DNA of 64,000 bases from Anastrepha obliqua (lineage: Eukaryota; Arthropoda; Insecta; Diptera; Tephritidae). Within the stretch, counting starts at the first letter, position 1. Each line of letters starts with the position of its first letter. A program made the translations under genes and the position numbers. The stretch spans positions 31,952,001 to 32,016,000 of the forward strand of contig NC_072893.1 in the NCBI RefSeq assembly GCF_027943255.1. The letters are read 5' to 3'. The notes beneath the pieces were generated by a model. It was not told the DNA's origin, ran no database searches, and saw only the letters and a program-made list of their open reading frames with translations. Positions 33,151-43,950 of this stretch are shown piece by piece.

Positions 33151-33515
33151 CAGAACAATCACTGATACCACAAGTAATGCCATTGATGATCATTAGTGCA
33201 TTGTATTGTATAACATACCTGGAGCGCAGTGATGTTAACGCATGGAGGTGCTATTTGGTTACGCTTTCCCATCAATAATGACACAATTTTTTTACCAAAC
33301 GCAAATTGAATCAAACCATTTTGAATATTTTATAAATTTACTCAAGTTCAAAAATGCATTCAAGTTGAATATTATATAAATTTACTCATTCAATTATCCA
33401 TTGCTTTTTATGCCATTTGAATATTCGCACATTTCCTCGTGTAGTATCGTCCATGCAAGAGCTAGGGCAAGTTCTGAACTCTTCTTACTGCATGTTTTCC
33501 TATTGGCTAATTCTC
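33151..33515. other. non-coding interval
   Basis: AT-rich with an imperfect internal duplication at about 33320-33380 (TATAAATTTACTCA occurs twice). No coding signal. Confidence 0.4.
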
Positions 33516-33517
33516 CA

Positions 33518-33575
33518 TCATGTTGTTGTAGTTGTTGTTGTTGGAGTGGTTGAATATTTCCACTGAAATATTCCT
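33518..33575 (+). repeat. GTT microsatellite with conserved flank
   Basis: GTT units followed by GGAGTGGTTGAATATTTCCA. The same arrangement, with TTGTTGTTGTTGAAGTGATT and TATTTCTATTGAAATA, occurs at 34885-34930. Confidence 0.6.
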
Positions 33576-34884
33576 AATCAGTGACCAGCACCGTTTTACT
33601 ACCACTGTCTCGTGTGGTGATGTGTGTTTTTTTTTTTAATTTTTTTTTTTTTGTCAGATCCGTTTTCTCCTTCCTTTATCTCGATATTTTCGATCATAGT
33701 TCCAATATTAGCACTGCGCCCCTTGACAGTCAGCATAATTTGCTGCTCAGTTTTTACTCAAAATTACTTTTCTTGCATGAACTGCCTGAAATATGCGCGT
33801 ACGGTTTTTCAACTACTCTCAACCAAGTAATTCACGCCAAGTTTTATGGGAATACTATTTATATACACCTGACGCAACCCGCAAGTTCTTTTTACGAAAT
33901 GAAACATTTCTAAACCCCTTATCTCGCATATTCTACGATGTTAGTAATTTACTTGAAAGGGGGCAAATGTTGGGCAATACGATTTGCTTGCAATAAAACT
34001 TGTTTCCAATGAAGTGCACGATAAGCCTGAAAATCGGTACTTCATATTTGGCTTACATTGTAAAAGAGCAGCAGACTTAGTTACTTGCAAACTTCTACCA
34101 CAAAAAACCTGTTTCAGAAATATGGTCATTAATGTGCCAAACTTCCATTGTACACGCGAGTACGAGTAGGTACAAAAACACTTTGCCCAAACCGCTTTGC
34201 GAAAATTCCGTATGCATTTTGCGATTTATAAAAATAGGCACGGCAAAAAAGGTGTAGACACACGCTAAACTGCAGAACAACAACACCATCACCACGAAAT
34301 TCAAATGTCAAAATATTCGTTTAAAAAGCTCCATCAAAACTCAACACGTACTCGCATGCGCACAAGGCATTCAAAACGTCCTTCACGGCGGCAAAAAATA
34401 TAAGTTAAATAAAAAATTAAAAAAAAATTTTAATGTACAAAAAAGGCAAAGAAATCACAAGAACAGTTGAATTGCAAAATCGGAATGCAATGAGTAAAAT
34501 ACAACGCAAATATCGACGAGGATGGAAAAAAAAAATTAATTCATGAGCATAAGCGCTAATAGGTGTGTGTTTGGTGTATTTGGTTGTAAAACAACACGCA
34601 AAGTGCTTGAAAAGGTGCGGCAGACGTAAATTTAAAAAGCATTTCTTTCAACTTTTTCTTGCTTGGTTGCGCCTTAAGTATGTACAGTGTGTGCCACAAA
34701 GTGTCGTACATCGATATTTTTTTCAATTCTTTCTTTGATACTTGAGCAAATACTTTGTTAAAAATGTAGTTTATATTATAATAAAAGCAAAATAAATCAA
34801 GGTCTAAAATTGTTAAGAAGAGTGCGCGAATTAATTGCTAGACAAAATTTCCCGAACATTTCAAACATTTCATTTCAATTTATT
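33576..34884. other. non-coding interval
   Basis: Several short open frames (33.58-34.3 kb) on both strands have no recognisable family. Poly-T near 33630-33652. Confidence 0.4.
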
Positions 34885-34930
34885 GAAATTGTTGTTGTTG
34901 TTGAAGTGATTGGGTATTTCTATTGAAATA
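34885..34930 (+). repeat. GTT microsatellite with conserved flank, copy 2
   Basis: Short GTT run and the GAAATA-containing flank, matching the 33518 copy with several substitutions. Confidence 0.55.
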
Positions 34931-34971
34931 TAGAAAATATACTATATATTCTATGTCAAGAGAAATACTCC

Positions 34972-35340
34972 TTTCGTTCACAGGGGAACCCCACAGGGTG
35001 GTGTCCTTTCGCCCCTACTTTGGCTAGTTGCTATTGACAAAGTTCTGAATATGCTAACTAAGGGTGGGGTCAAGGTACTAGCATACGCCGATAACTTGGT
35101 CCTAATGGTATCGAGACCGTTTCCCTCAGTCATGGCTGAGATTTTAGAAAGATCAAGACTGTACTCAGTCGCTGGGCTGCCACTTGCGGCCTCCGAGTCA
35201 ACTCTGACAAAACGGAGCTGGTGTTATTTACCAGAAAATATAAGCCTCCACCCGTTCGACTTCCCTTCGCCTGACAGCTTCTGCAGATGGGATTGAAGTG
35301 AGGATTAAATCTGGTTGCATTATCCTCTACCGTTCAGTGA
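34972..35340 (+). mobile_element. non-LTR reverse transcriptase fragment with YADN
   Basis: The plus strand reads SGTPQGGVLSPLLWLVAID-like sequence (the RT motif before the catalytic loop), then MLTKGGVKVLAYADNLVLMV. The catalytic loop reads YADN rather than the consensus YADD, so this copy would be catalytically dead. A downstream block (VMAEILERSRLYSVAGLPLA, STLTKRSW) closely matches the fragment at 43.24 kb, so these are two copies of one I/LOA/R1-group family. Confidence 0.8.
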
Positions 35341-36235
35341 CCTTTAAGGGTTGCAGTGATACGCGAGATGCCGGAGCGAGAGCATCCTAACAGGTAACTC
35401 CTCCTGTGGATGTTGTACGACGGCCATGTTTTTCTTGTTGTAGTTCATGTAGTTAATTGCTTTCATCTTCTTTCGGCTAAGGCATAGTACTGTGAGGCAA
35501 TGGATATTTTTATTGGCTTGAATGGGGTAGAAAGTGCCACCGCCTCTGTTATGTCTAGTGTCGAACCTTTTCCTACTGGCTCATCCGCTATCTCGTTACT
35601 CTCTATATTCCCATGACTGTGAACCCATATCAGAGTAATTTGAAGTCAATAACCAAGCAATTTTAGCTGCTCTCTACACTGCAAAACTAGTTTGGATGAA
35701 ATGGAGTTGGAGTCTATGGCCTTGATAGCTGCCTAACTGTCTGCAAAAAAACTCCCCTTGCATAAATTTCTTCGTAGTGTTTTAGTAATTTGCATGCATC
35801 TCTGATTGCTAGTAGTTCTGCCTGAAATACGCTGATATAGTCAGAACGTCAAATTGATTTGGACAGTTTTAATAGCTCCAAATATAGGCCAGCTACCACA
35901 CCACAGTTCATTTTAGTACCGTCAGTGTACATTTGAATGTCGAATCTGTCCATCACCAGTCCTTTCCTCTATTCGGCTCTCGGTGGAAAACAGACATTAA
36001 AATCTTTCTTGAAGTTAAATTCTCGGATTGTGAAGTCTGTTTTGTTTTTGAGCACTGAGGGTCTCTGTAAGAGGATCTTGCTATGACCGGCGTTACGGTG
36101 GGCTTAAGTCAAGCTTAATTCGAAAGTTTTCCAGCCTCAGATTTTCCAGCTGGGTGTAATGGCGATAAGAAGTAGACTGCTTTCTGGTGTATGCCACCTT
36201 CGATTTTTCTGAGAAACCCTGATTTTAAGTCATTT
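35341..36235 (-). mobile_element. non-LTR retrotransposon RNase H fragment
   Basis: The minus strand gives, in changing frames, a SVFQAELLAIRDACKLLKHY-like RNase H stretch (36.0-35.75 kb), IKAIDSNSISSKLVLQCREQ, then LIWVHSHGNIESNEIADEPV (the last RNase H motif with the ADE aspartate), and a tail ending before 35400. It lies head-to-head against the RT fragment on the other strand. Stops and frame changes mark it as inactive. Confidence 0.65.
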
Positions 36236-36555
36236 TCGCTTTCAATTTGTCAACTCAATTTCAAGTTTTTGAAATTCAATTTACATGCTCCTTCAAAAAA
36301 CAAAGCCGAAACCAAATGCTTTGTACAATAGTTGCAATATTTACAGCGTGAAACTTAAGATGAGAATGAAGAACTCGTACAGAGGCGAGAGCAAAATTAT
36401 TTTATGTGGAAGGCACAATAACAAATATAAAAGCCAATTTCAATGAAAGAAACCAATTTCAATTCCTTAAAGTACTGCTAGAAAATTTTAAATACTTTCA
36501 ACAAAAATCTTGTTCGTGCATGTTTTGTTATAGATTTAGATCCCAGCTATGAAAA
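36236..36555. other. non-coding interval
   Basis: AT-rich spacer with no supported feature. Confidence 0.35.
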
Positions 36556-36559
36556 ACGC

Positions 36560-37735
36560 ATTAAGTTAAATGATTCGTGAGTCTACGCGCAAGCATATGC
36601 GGACAACGTTGCCTGTTTGGTGAAAGGCCCTTCGCTTATGAAAATCTGTAGGAAAGTGCAGGAAACTCTGGATATGATTGACACTTGATGCTGTGCAAAT
36701 GGACTATCGGCAAACACCTACCAAGACTGATATTATCCTCTTCACCAGAAGAAGGAAGCTTGGTGGACTCGTTCTTCCTAAGCTAAAAGGAGTCGCAATC
36801 CAGTTATCCAAAGCAATCAAATATCCAAAGCACTGACAGCCTTCTGGTAGTGCCAGGGTGTTTTTGGGAAAAGGTCCTATCTAAGCAGGTATGATAAGAC
36901 CTATTATCACCTATGCATCAGTGGTCTATGCACTACAACGCACTGTGGCCATCTGCTGCACCGGAGCTTTTACGATTACTTCAGTTCACTGGTTAGCCTA
37001 CGACCACTTGATGTTTTCATCGAAGGAGAGGCCTTGAAGACCATCTGCAGGCTGAAACACAATGGGAATTGGAGTGTGCTGCTGCCAGAGGCTCAATCGT
37101 ATGTGACTGCAACGACAGCAAAGTCAAGGGTAGTCGAGTCCTGCAAATCCAAGTTAAACTATGTCGGCATACATAACATCCTGATGTTAACATGGGTCCC
37201 GGGACACGTGGGTATCGCGGGAAACGATTTCTCTGACTTTTTAGCCAGAATGGGCTGTGAGGCCAACTTTCTTGCCCCGGAGCTCGTTCTGCCACTCCCT
37301 TCTGCAGCCATCATAGTCACGGTTAACAAACGGGTTACTCTAACCCACAAGCGAGCTTGGCAGGCTGAGAGAGACTGCAGATGGACAAAACTGATATTAC
37401 CTTGTAGGCAGCTGGTTGGACTGAAGACGGGCCTCTTTCTATAACCAAGCACATGTGGAGAGGAGGATGAGACTGCGTACCACTTTCTGTGCGTCTACCC
37501 AGCCTTCGCCAAATCAGCCTAGATTTCTTTGGCACTGATGTGTTAAGAAGCGACCAAGGAGGCAGGCACGACAAGATCTACTCAGATTTCTTTGAAGATC
37601 GGGTAAATTTAAAGAAAATTAAAAATGCAACCCGCATGCAGTACCATGGACTTAATTATGGCTGGGTGCTGTACTTGCTAGTCTGTCCCAAAAAAAAAAA
37701 CAAAAAAAAACAAAAAACTGCCTAGACTTAGAGAT
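36560..37735 (+). mobile_element. I/LOA-like LINE: RT end, RNase H, zinc tail and poly(A)
   Basis: The plus strand begins in the RT: VYAQAYADNVACLVKGPSLM (YADN instead of YADD), an MIRPIITYASVVYALQ thumb-region motif near 36900, RNase H ending in LMLTWVPGHVGIAGNDFSDF, a basic KRAWQAERDCRWTKL linker, RQLVGLKTGLFL, then a frameshifted cysteine tail (GEEDETAYHFLC). A short UTR (CTGGGTGCTGTACTTGCTAG) and an A-rich tail at 37690-37726 follow. The same 3' half, with the same UTR phrase, is inserted at 51.36-51.85 kb. Confidence 0.82.
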
Positions 37736-38795
37736 ATCCGTTACGCTAAAAGCCTATATCGCATTTTGGCATATTTAGGAATTTCATAAAGAAAGTAAAT
37801 CTGACCTAGGACAGTCAAGGGAATCTGTACACTCTGACTTCAACCTAATGTAGAAAAAATTCAAAGAAATATCAACCATTCAAAGTACGAGAAACACTTG
37901 TTTCAATATTTTTGACTTTTCTATTTCTACTGCCCTTTTTTAAATAAATAATTTAATTTTTAATATTTGTAATAAAAAACAATTGTTAGTAAAATGTTTC
38001 AGTAAAAAATAGCTGAACATATAAAAGCGCTCACTGTACTTGCATACCTGTACGCACATATAAATGCAGGTGCTGCTGCTTTTGCTTTTTTTTTGTGGGC
38101 GCGGAAGCTGGCTTAATCTGCCCACTGGCCGCGAAAAGCGGTAAGGGCGCAGCGGCGCATTTAAAAGACCTGTTTAAATCTGTTTTCTTTTTTTAAACTC
38201 GAATGGGGTGCCATTAACTTTTTAATAATGTTTGTTTGTGGAGTAAATTTAAAAGTGCAATCAAGAAAATAAATACGATTTTTCGGTTTTTAAGGTTCTT
38301 TCAATGCGTTTGTATGCAAATAAGAAAACCAGAAGAAAAAAAGCAGTTTTAATTTCATAACTTTACTTTTTAAAATTTTTAAAATATTCAACTGCCATTC
38401 ACTTCTGTGTATCTTTGAGGCTGTTAGATCTTCGACGTGAACTACACAGTTTACGAAAATACTTTTTTGGGGGCATGAAAGTTTGGTTTGAAAAGATCCC
38501 TGGTAAAATTTTGCAAGGAATAATTTTCTAGAACATTTGATCTTCCAATGAATTTCCAAACTTGTTTTTTGAGTAGTTTCTTGAAGAAAATGTCAAAATT
38601 AGCCTTTTAGGTGGGAGCTAATGAGTTAAAATTTTAAACTAAAATATGTTCCGTGAAATTCTATTGGATAAATCTTACATTTCATTTCACCCAAACTTGT
38701 ATTTTGAACATTTTTGCCACTGTTTTAAAAACATAAAAATAAAATTCAGTTTACTTCGGATTTTCAAAAGTGTTTCGTTATTGGATAATAATAAT
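37736..38795. other. non-coding interval
   Basis: AT-rich sequence with no motif-bearing open frame. Confidence 0.4.
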
Positions 38796-38800
38796 TTCAA

Positions 38801-38984
38801 GTGGCCACCATAGGTGAATGGGTTCGTGTGTGATTACTATTAGAAATGCCGGGTTCGAAAGCCCAAGCACAAAACACTAATTGATAGAAAAAGATCTTTC
38901 TACTACCGGTCACTCTTCGGTAGGCAATATCAAACCTCCGAGTGTATTTCCGCCACTCAGATGTGACATAAAAGTTTTTTTTTA
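38801..38984 (+). mobile_element. tRNA-derived SINE family 1, copy 2
   Basis: The head GTGGCCACCATAGGTGAATG has an A-box-like element. A B-box-like GGGTTCGAAAGCCC follows at about 38852, then TACTACCGGTCACTCTTCGG and TCCGAGTGTATTTCCGC. The 3' half is missing. Confidence 0.7.
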
Positions 38985-39289
38985 TTATCGAAGGGGGAAT
39001 CTTTCATAGATACCGTCAAAACGACGACATGCACGATTCATACTGCTTGCTTACATCTCATTCGGGACCACGCCCAGTCAGTAATTATCTTAATATGCTA
39101 GACTTGCAAAACAGTACGACTGCGTACAAAACCCTGAACTTCATCTCCTCCACCACTCTCCCTGTGGTACAGCATCAACGGATTACTTTGCAGGGCTGGT
39201 TAGCTATAAAATTTCGTCAATATTTACCCATTCTGTGCTCTCGCCTGCTCGATGTACCGTAGCTCCCTCTGAGTTCTTGTAACGAATGG
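38985..39289. other. unassigned interval, possibly LINE 3' flank
   Basis: A 77-codon plus-strand frame (39029-39262) has no known motif. On the minus strand the sequence next to the R1-like element may be its tail (a GEVAPFVTRTQREL-like stretch near 39240-39300). Confidence 0.35.
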
Positions 39290-40395
39290 AGCTACTTCCC
39301 CCCTCCTTTATTCGGATTCCATTATGTAGGCTACTGTGTCGATTGCATTTGGAAGTCTACTTCCTGCCGTAAACCGCGGACAGTGGAAACTGGCATTTTC
39401 CGCATCTTCTTCAATATTGATACACACAAGGCAGTAAGGGCTATCGTCGTGATCACACCTATGCAGGTATTTCCTAAAGCCTCCGTGCCCAGAAAGGAAC
39501 TGTGTCATGTGATAGGTTGTATCACCAAAACCACGGTTAAACCAGTTTACAAGTCCATCGCCCTTTACTGGAGGTGTTCCAGCGGTCTTGCCACATTGTT
39601 AATGAAACAAGTCTTTCCTCTTCTCTCACCGCTTTTTTTATTTATTTCCGCATCATCGGCACATCTTTCGTGTACTCGTTTCATTTCGCTCGCGAGTATA
39701 TTCGCTGGTATCATGCCCCGCATCATCCGATATGGTTCTGTAGCCGCAAAATGCACAGCCTATATAAAGACACTAACTTGCGTCTGTTTCCCTTCAGTTT
39801 CACCGACTAGGGCTGCATACAGGAGGACTGAAGTAGCTACATTCGATAGCAATTTACGCCTGGTTGACTTTGGGTCACCTATGTATGTTAGGTAGGATCC
39901 TTGAGAGTGCCGCTTGGATGCTGGCCGTTTTCTCTATCGCATATTCAATACGAGCCTTAAAATGAATTTAGTCGGCAGTCGATCATGGCGCCAAGGTATT
40001 TCAGTGCGGATTGAGAACATACAGTTTGCTCTCCCACTCTGGTTCTCATATTTCTTTTTTTGCGGCTTGTTATCAGAACCGCCTCCGTTTTGTGCTCTGC
40101 CAGTTGCAACCCCGCTTGCTCCAACCATTCTTTCACCCGTTTTATTGCTTCGGTTCTTTTGAGTTCTACTTCCTTTATGTGCTTAGCCACCATCACTATT
40201 GCTATGTCATCCGCAAAGCCTATTACTTTTACTTCTCTGGGTACTGGTAATCGAAGGACCTTGTAGTACAGGATGTTCCATAAAACAAGGCATAGGACCG
40301 ATCGCTGCGGTACGCCAGCGGTAACTTTTGTTCCAGCACTGCTTTCAATCTAAGTTCCTTATCAGCGAAGTAACGATTCGTGAAGGCATAAAAGT
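39290..40395 (-). mobile_element. R1-like non-LTR retrotransposon fragment
   Basis: From 40196 the minus strand reads MMVAKHIKEVELKRTEAIKR, VKEWLEQAGLQLAEHKTEAV, LITSRKKRNMRTRVGEQTV and ALKYLGAMIDCRLNS, the RT region just after the catalytic loop (the loop lies in a broken frame upstream). Then in other frames come MHFAATEPYRMMRGMIPANI (RT thumb) and a C-terminal MTQFLSGHGGFRKYLHRC with CLVC and ENASFHCPRF, the C-x2-C...H-x-C tail. The LSGHGxFrxYL and E-A-x-F-x-CPRF style is typical of the R1 clade. Frameshifted and 5'-truncated. Confidence 0.8.
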
Positions 40396-40487
40396 GTAGG
40401 CCTATTTGTGGCACATCAACAAAACATCCACCACAAAGGAGGAAGAACTCGGCCAAACACCCAAAAAGGATTTAAGGGCAAATTATG
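40396..40487 (+). mobile_element. tRNA-derived SINE family 1, 3' end (copy 3)
   Basis: GGCACATCAACAAAACATCC, GGAGGAAGAACTCGGCCAAA and ACACCCAAAAAGGA match the SINE 1 3' body (compare 50.95-51.04 kb). The tRNA-like head is absent. Confidence 0.7.
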
Positions 40488-40494
40488 TAAATAC

Positions 40495-41500
40495 TTACAT
40501 ATACTATATTTTTTCCTTTTTCACTCCTCTCAGCAGCATAGGGCCTCAACAAGACTCTCCCATCGTACACGGTTCTGTAGTGTTGTTTTTGCACCGTCCC
40601 ATGAGATGTCGGCATCTGCTAGTTTGCGCAGCATTGACCTTCTCCGAGTGTTTTATGGGCGACTACGACCTCTGCTTCCTTGCGGGTTCCAGTCCAGTGC
40701 CATTCTCGTGGTGCTATCTGGTGGTTTTCTCAATGTGTGACCTATCGATCGTCACTTTCTGCGTTTGATTTTCCTGAGGATGGGTTCCTCTGCGTCGTTA
40801 CTTATGGTGTTTGGCAAGTACATATTGCAGATGATGCGGAGGCATTTGTTGATGAATGATTGTAGCCTCTGTTTGAAGGTGTTAGAGACCAGCCATGTTT
40901 CGCTTCCGTACAACAATACTGCCTTCACGCATGAGTCGAATATTCGTAGTTTAGTGCGCCTGGAGTTTTGCGAACTCCCCCCTGCAGTATGCATTCGCCC
41001 GAATGCTGCCCTTGCTTCGTTTAGCCTGCAGTTGACATCTTCATCTGCTCCACTATCTGGCGTGATGATACAGCCGAGGTAGCAGAAGCTTTCGAAGAAT
41101 TCCACCGGGCATCCGTCAACCAATATCTGCCTTGCGTTATTGTGGTTAACTCCCATGGCCTTGGTCTTGGCGTTGTTTACCTCCAGTCCGATAGTGCGTG
41201 CCAGCGCGATTAGTTTATTCACCTTCGCTTGCATGTCAGAGAGTTTGTGGAGAGGAGGCAGGTGTCGGCGAAGTCCAGCTCCTCAAGATGTGTGGTGAAA
41301 CTCCCTTTCCCAATGCCATTCTTGCAGGGTCAGTTGACTCATGTGAGTGATGAGGCAGATGTCATCGGCGAAGTCCAGCCCCTCAAGATGTCTGGTGAAA
41401 CTCCAGGGTACCTTGTGCAGGGTCAGTTGGCTCATGACGTCATCAAAGACGATGGCGAAGAGAAGGGGCGACAGGGGACAACCTTGCCTTATAAATATAT
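40495..41500 (-). mobile_element. RTE-like retrotransposon, RT pseudogene
   Basis: From about 41490 the minus strand reads RQGCPLSPLLFAIVFDDVMS, LTLHKVPWSFTRHLEGLDFA and DFADDICLIT (RT catalytic FADD intact), then a tandem-duplicated segment, MQAKVNKLIALARTIGLEVN, FFESFCYLGCIITPDSGAD, KLRIFDSCVKAVLLYGSETW and LQSFINKCLRIICNMYLPNT. In shifted frames follow [20 protein letters not shown] and an end near 40500. The longest continuous piece is 160 codons (40752-41234). The upstream endonuclease is missing. Confidence 0.85.
41255..41436 (-). repeat. 100-bp tandem duplication inside the RT gene
   Basis: TCGGCGAAGTCCAGCTCCTC (41265) and TCGGCGAAGTCCAGCCCCTC (41365) are offset by exactly 100 bp. The flanks TGGTGAAACTCC and GCAGGGTCAGTTG also repeat. 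The duplication covers the codons for the catalytic FADD; one copy reads FADD and the other, frameshifted, reads FADT. Confidence 0.85.
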
Positions 41501-42675
41501 ACCTTCACAAAATATTAACAAAATCCGGCCTGGTTTGAGATTCCATAAAATAATCGCACAGTGTAATTTCGTGTTCCCTAAATAATTCCACAGACTTGAA
41601 GCTCTAACGAAATCCAGAAAGTACGAAAATTGCGGTGATGGTGATGAAATTTCTGCCAACTCTTTCTTAGTCGCTTTGTGCTGAATGTTTCCAGTGAAAC
41701 CGAAAACAAATTATTCCAAGGTTATGCCAAATTATTAGACATTTTTGGTTTTATCAAAAATTTACCCAATTTTGCTAACTTAGCGAACTTTTAAAACAGT
41801 GTTTTCTACATCCCAACTGAATACTCAAAATCTCTGCGGTCCCCACTCAAACTACGAACGTTCACCAGTAATGCACCTGCTTGTAAAATATGAAAATGTT
41901 TGTATTCCTTATTTTCAAGTTGGTTTTTTGTAACTTTTTCCCTTTCCCAAATCGCTGCTTTTTAAAATGTACTTTTATTTTTATTTTAATTTTGCATGCC
42001 TTAAATATCTCTATATTTCACTTTTACTTTAAAAAACCGCCATTCAACGTATTTTTCCCCGCGCTACCCTGCATGGCAGCAACATTTAATGCATCGTAAT
42101 CAGTTGTGTTGCATTGTGCGCCTGCATTTCAGGTGGTACGTGGTACCATGTAGCACCTTGCCCATTTCAATGCATAATGTGCAAACACACACCAACGCAG
42201 ACAGACTTACATGGAGCAGGGGCCCATCTGTATATGCATAATGTATGTATGTATGTATGTTTGCCTGCATTGCCTTATCGACGTTGCATTTGGTAGCGAT
42301 TCTTTGGACTTTCACGTAGATGCCAATCGGGATTTGTTGCATGCAACCCGGCTGTTTTCTTTCTTTTTTACACGTAGCGCAATTCTTTATATAACGGCAT
42401 ACTTGGGTGCAACCGCCCGCTTTTGCAACAGTACAATGAGTCCGTATGCGACTCAATGCGGCTCCACCTGCTGCATTGTTTTGCCCAAGCGTATGTTGCT
42501 GCCGGTGCGAATGCATTTCTCTGTGATACATTTGTGCAACTTTCAATCATAGCTGTGCATTGTGCGTGTGCACCTACGTGCATTACAGGCGCATAAGTCT
42601 GGCGTACGCAACTAACTGTTCGCTTTGAAAGGAAAAGGAAAATGAAAATAAAGTAAAACACGTAGCGACCCGCTG
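41501..42675. other. non-coding interval
   Basis: A GTAT microsatellite at 42243-42261. The longer frames at 42.1-42.66 kb on both strands are cysteine-rich but show no recognisable family, and probably reflect base composition. Confidence 0.4.
42241..42262. repeat. GTAT microsatellite
   Basis: About five GTAT units. No association recognised. Confidence 0.8.
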
Positions 42676-42681
42676 AAAAGT

Positions 42682-42779
42682 ATTAACGGTGTGAATTGCA
42701 GTTAAGTCGCCGCAATTTCGAACCAAATGCATTAACGGTTTGCGCTGCAGTTAAGTCTGCGTATGTTCGAACAAGTGCA
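42682..42779. repeat. two-unit 49-bp tandem repeat
   Basis: ATTAACGGTGTGAATTGCAG (42682) and ATTAACGGTTTGCGCTGCAG (42731) begin units of 49 bp. Both also share TTAAGTC and a TTCGAAC-like phrase. Confidence 0.7.
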
Positions 42780-43234
42780 GTGAGTGGTCAGTGTGATTTC
42801 GTTACAATTTTATGCTCGAAATTGATTACGAAACCATCAGTGCGAATATGTAATTTTCGTGAAATTTGGCTTGGAAAATTTGTCGAGTTTTGTAATTTAT
42901 TACGACTATTTCGAAAAGCTTGCGGGAGCAAATATTTATTGCGCAAAATTTTTGCCAGTGTTATTTTTTTTTTTTTTTTTTGAGTTTCACAATTCATAAG
43001 CAATAAAAAACTATTTTTTGTTGCATAAGGCACTTCAAAGCATTTTAGAAAATACCTCAAGGCTTGGCTGAATTAATTACTACATAGCCGGTAAGGTTCT
43101 ACAAATCAAATGCTGTCTCTCAAACCATCCAACGCTCTTTGAATCAAGCAAAATCTTAATGCGCTTCAGTACTATAAACATTAAGTACATATAAAAACTT
43201 TCCTGATGCGGCGTTGTTATCATCAAACTTTATA
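42780..43234. other. non-coding interval
   Basis: A poly-T run at about 42964-42980 and AT-rich sequence. No features supported. Confidence 0.4.
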
Positions 43235-43235
43235 G

Positions 43236-43835
43236 CTAAGTTAGTCCCTCAGTCATGGCTGAGATTTTGGAAAGGTCATTGGATGTACTCAGTTGATGGG
43301 TTGCCAGTTGCAGCCTCAGAGTCAACTCTAACAAAACGGAGCTGGTGCTATTTACCCGAGAATATAAACCGCCACACTTTCGACTTCACAAATTAATTAA
43401 AGAATTTTCATCGGAAGTTAGGTATCTTGGCGTGATGCTTGACTCCAAACTCCATTGGAAGCCACACATTGAATATCAGGTAAAGAAGGCCAACATAGTT
43501 TTCTACTCCTGCAAATCTATGTTCGGCAAAAAATTGGAGCTCAAGCGACAGGTAGTGCTTTGGATGTAGGTACAACTTAGTGGTTCTGCCAATTTTAACG
43601 TATGGATGCCTGGTTTGTTGCAAAGCTTCTCGGAAAGGCTATTACATCATTAAATTAGGGAGGGTGCAAAGGATGACTTGTATTCGCATCACCGAAGTAT
43701 GTAGAACCTACTATGTTCTCTATGTAGAACCTACTCCAGTAATGTCAATACAAGTCGTCCTTTACACCCTCTCCAATATAGAACCTACTCCAGTGCTAGT
43801 TGAAGCAGCAGCAATCCTTTTGCGCTGACTTCCCA
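43236..43835 (+). mobile_element. non-LTR reverse transcriptase fragment (same family as 34.97 kb)
   Basis: The plus strand begins with the AEILERS-like block shared with 35.13 kb, then FTREYKPPHFRLHKLIKEFS, SEVRYLGVMLDSKLHWKPHI, VKKANIVFYSCKSMFGKKLE and LKRQVVLWM, then a frameshift into VVLPILTYGCLVCC (thumb region). The catalytic loop lies upstream of the 5' truncation. The end includes a local triplication of TAGAACCTACT (43.69-43.80 kb). Confidence 0.82.
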
Positions 43836-43950
43836 TTGAGTTTTACGTTATTTCCAACGCTGATTAAAGTGAAATCAGGTAAAAGGAGGTTGGCCTCTGG
43901 AGGCAATCTCTCAAGGAACGTGGTCACATTTTCGGGCAGCTAACACCGTC
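43836..43950. other. short non-coding interval
   Basis: Spacer between the RT fragment and the SINE. Nothing supported. Confidence 0.35.

Noticed and set aside
39383..39895. 170-codon plus-strand frame
   Set aside because: It is antisense to the R1-like coding sequence, which has the RT and cysteine motifs.
42100..42661. Cysteine/histidine-rich frames of 97-148 codons on both strands
   Set aside because: Both strands are open at once and no spacing pattern fits a zinc finger. This reflects local base composition.
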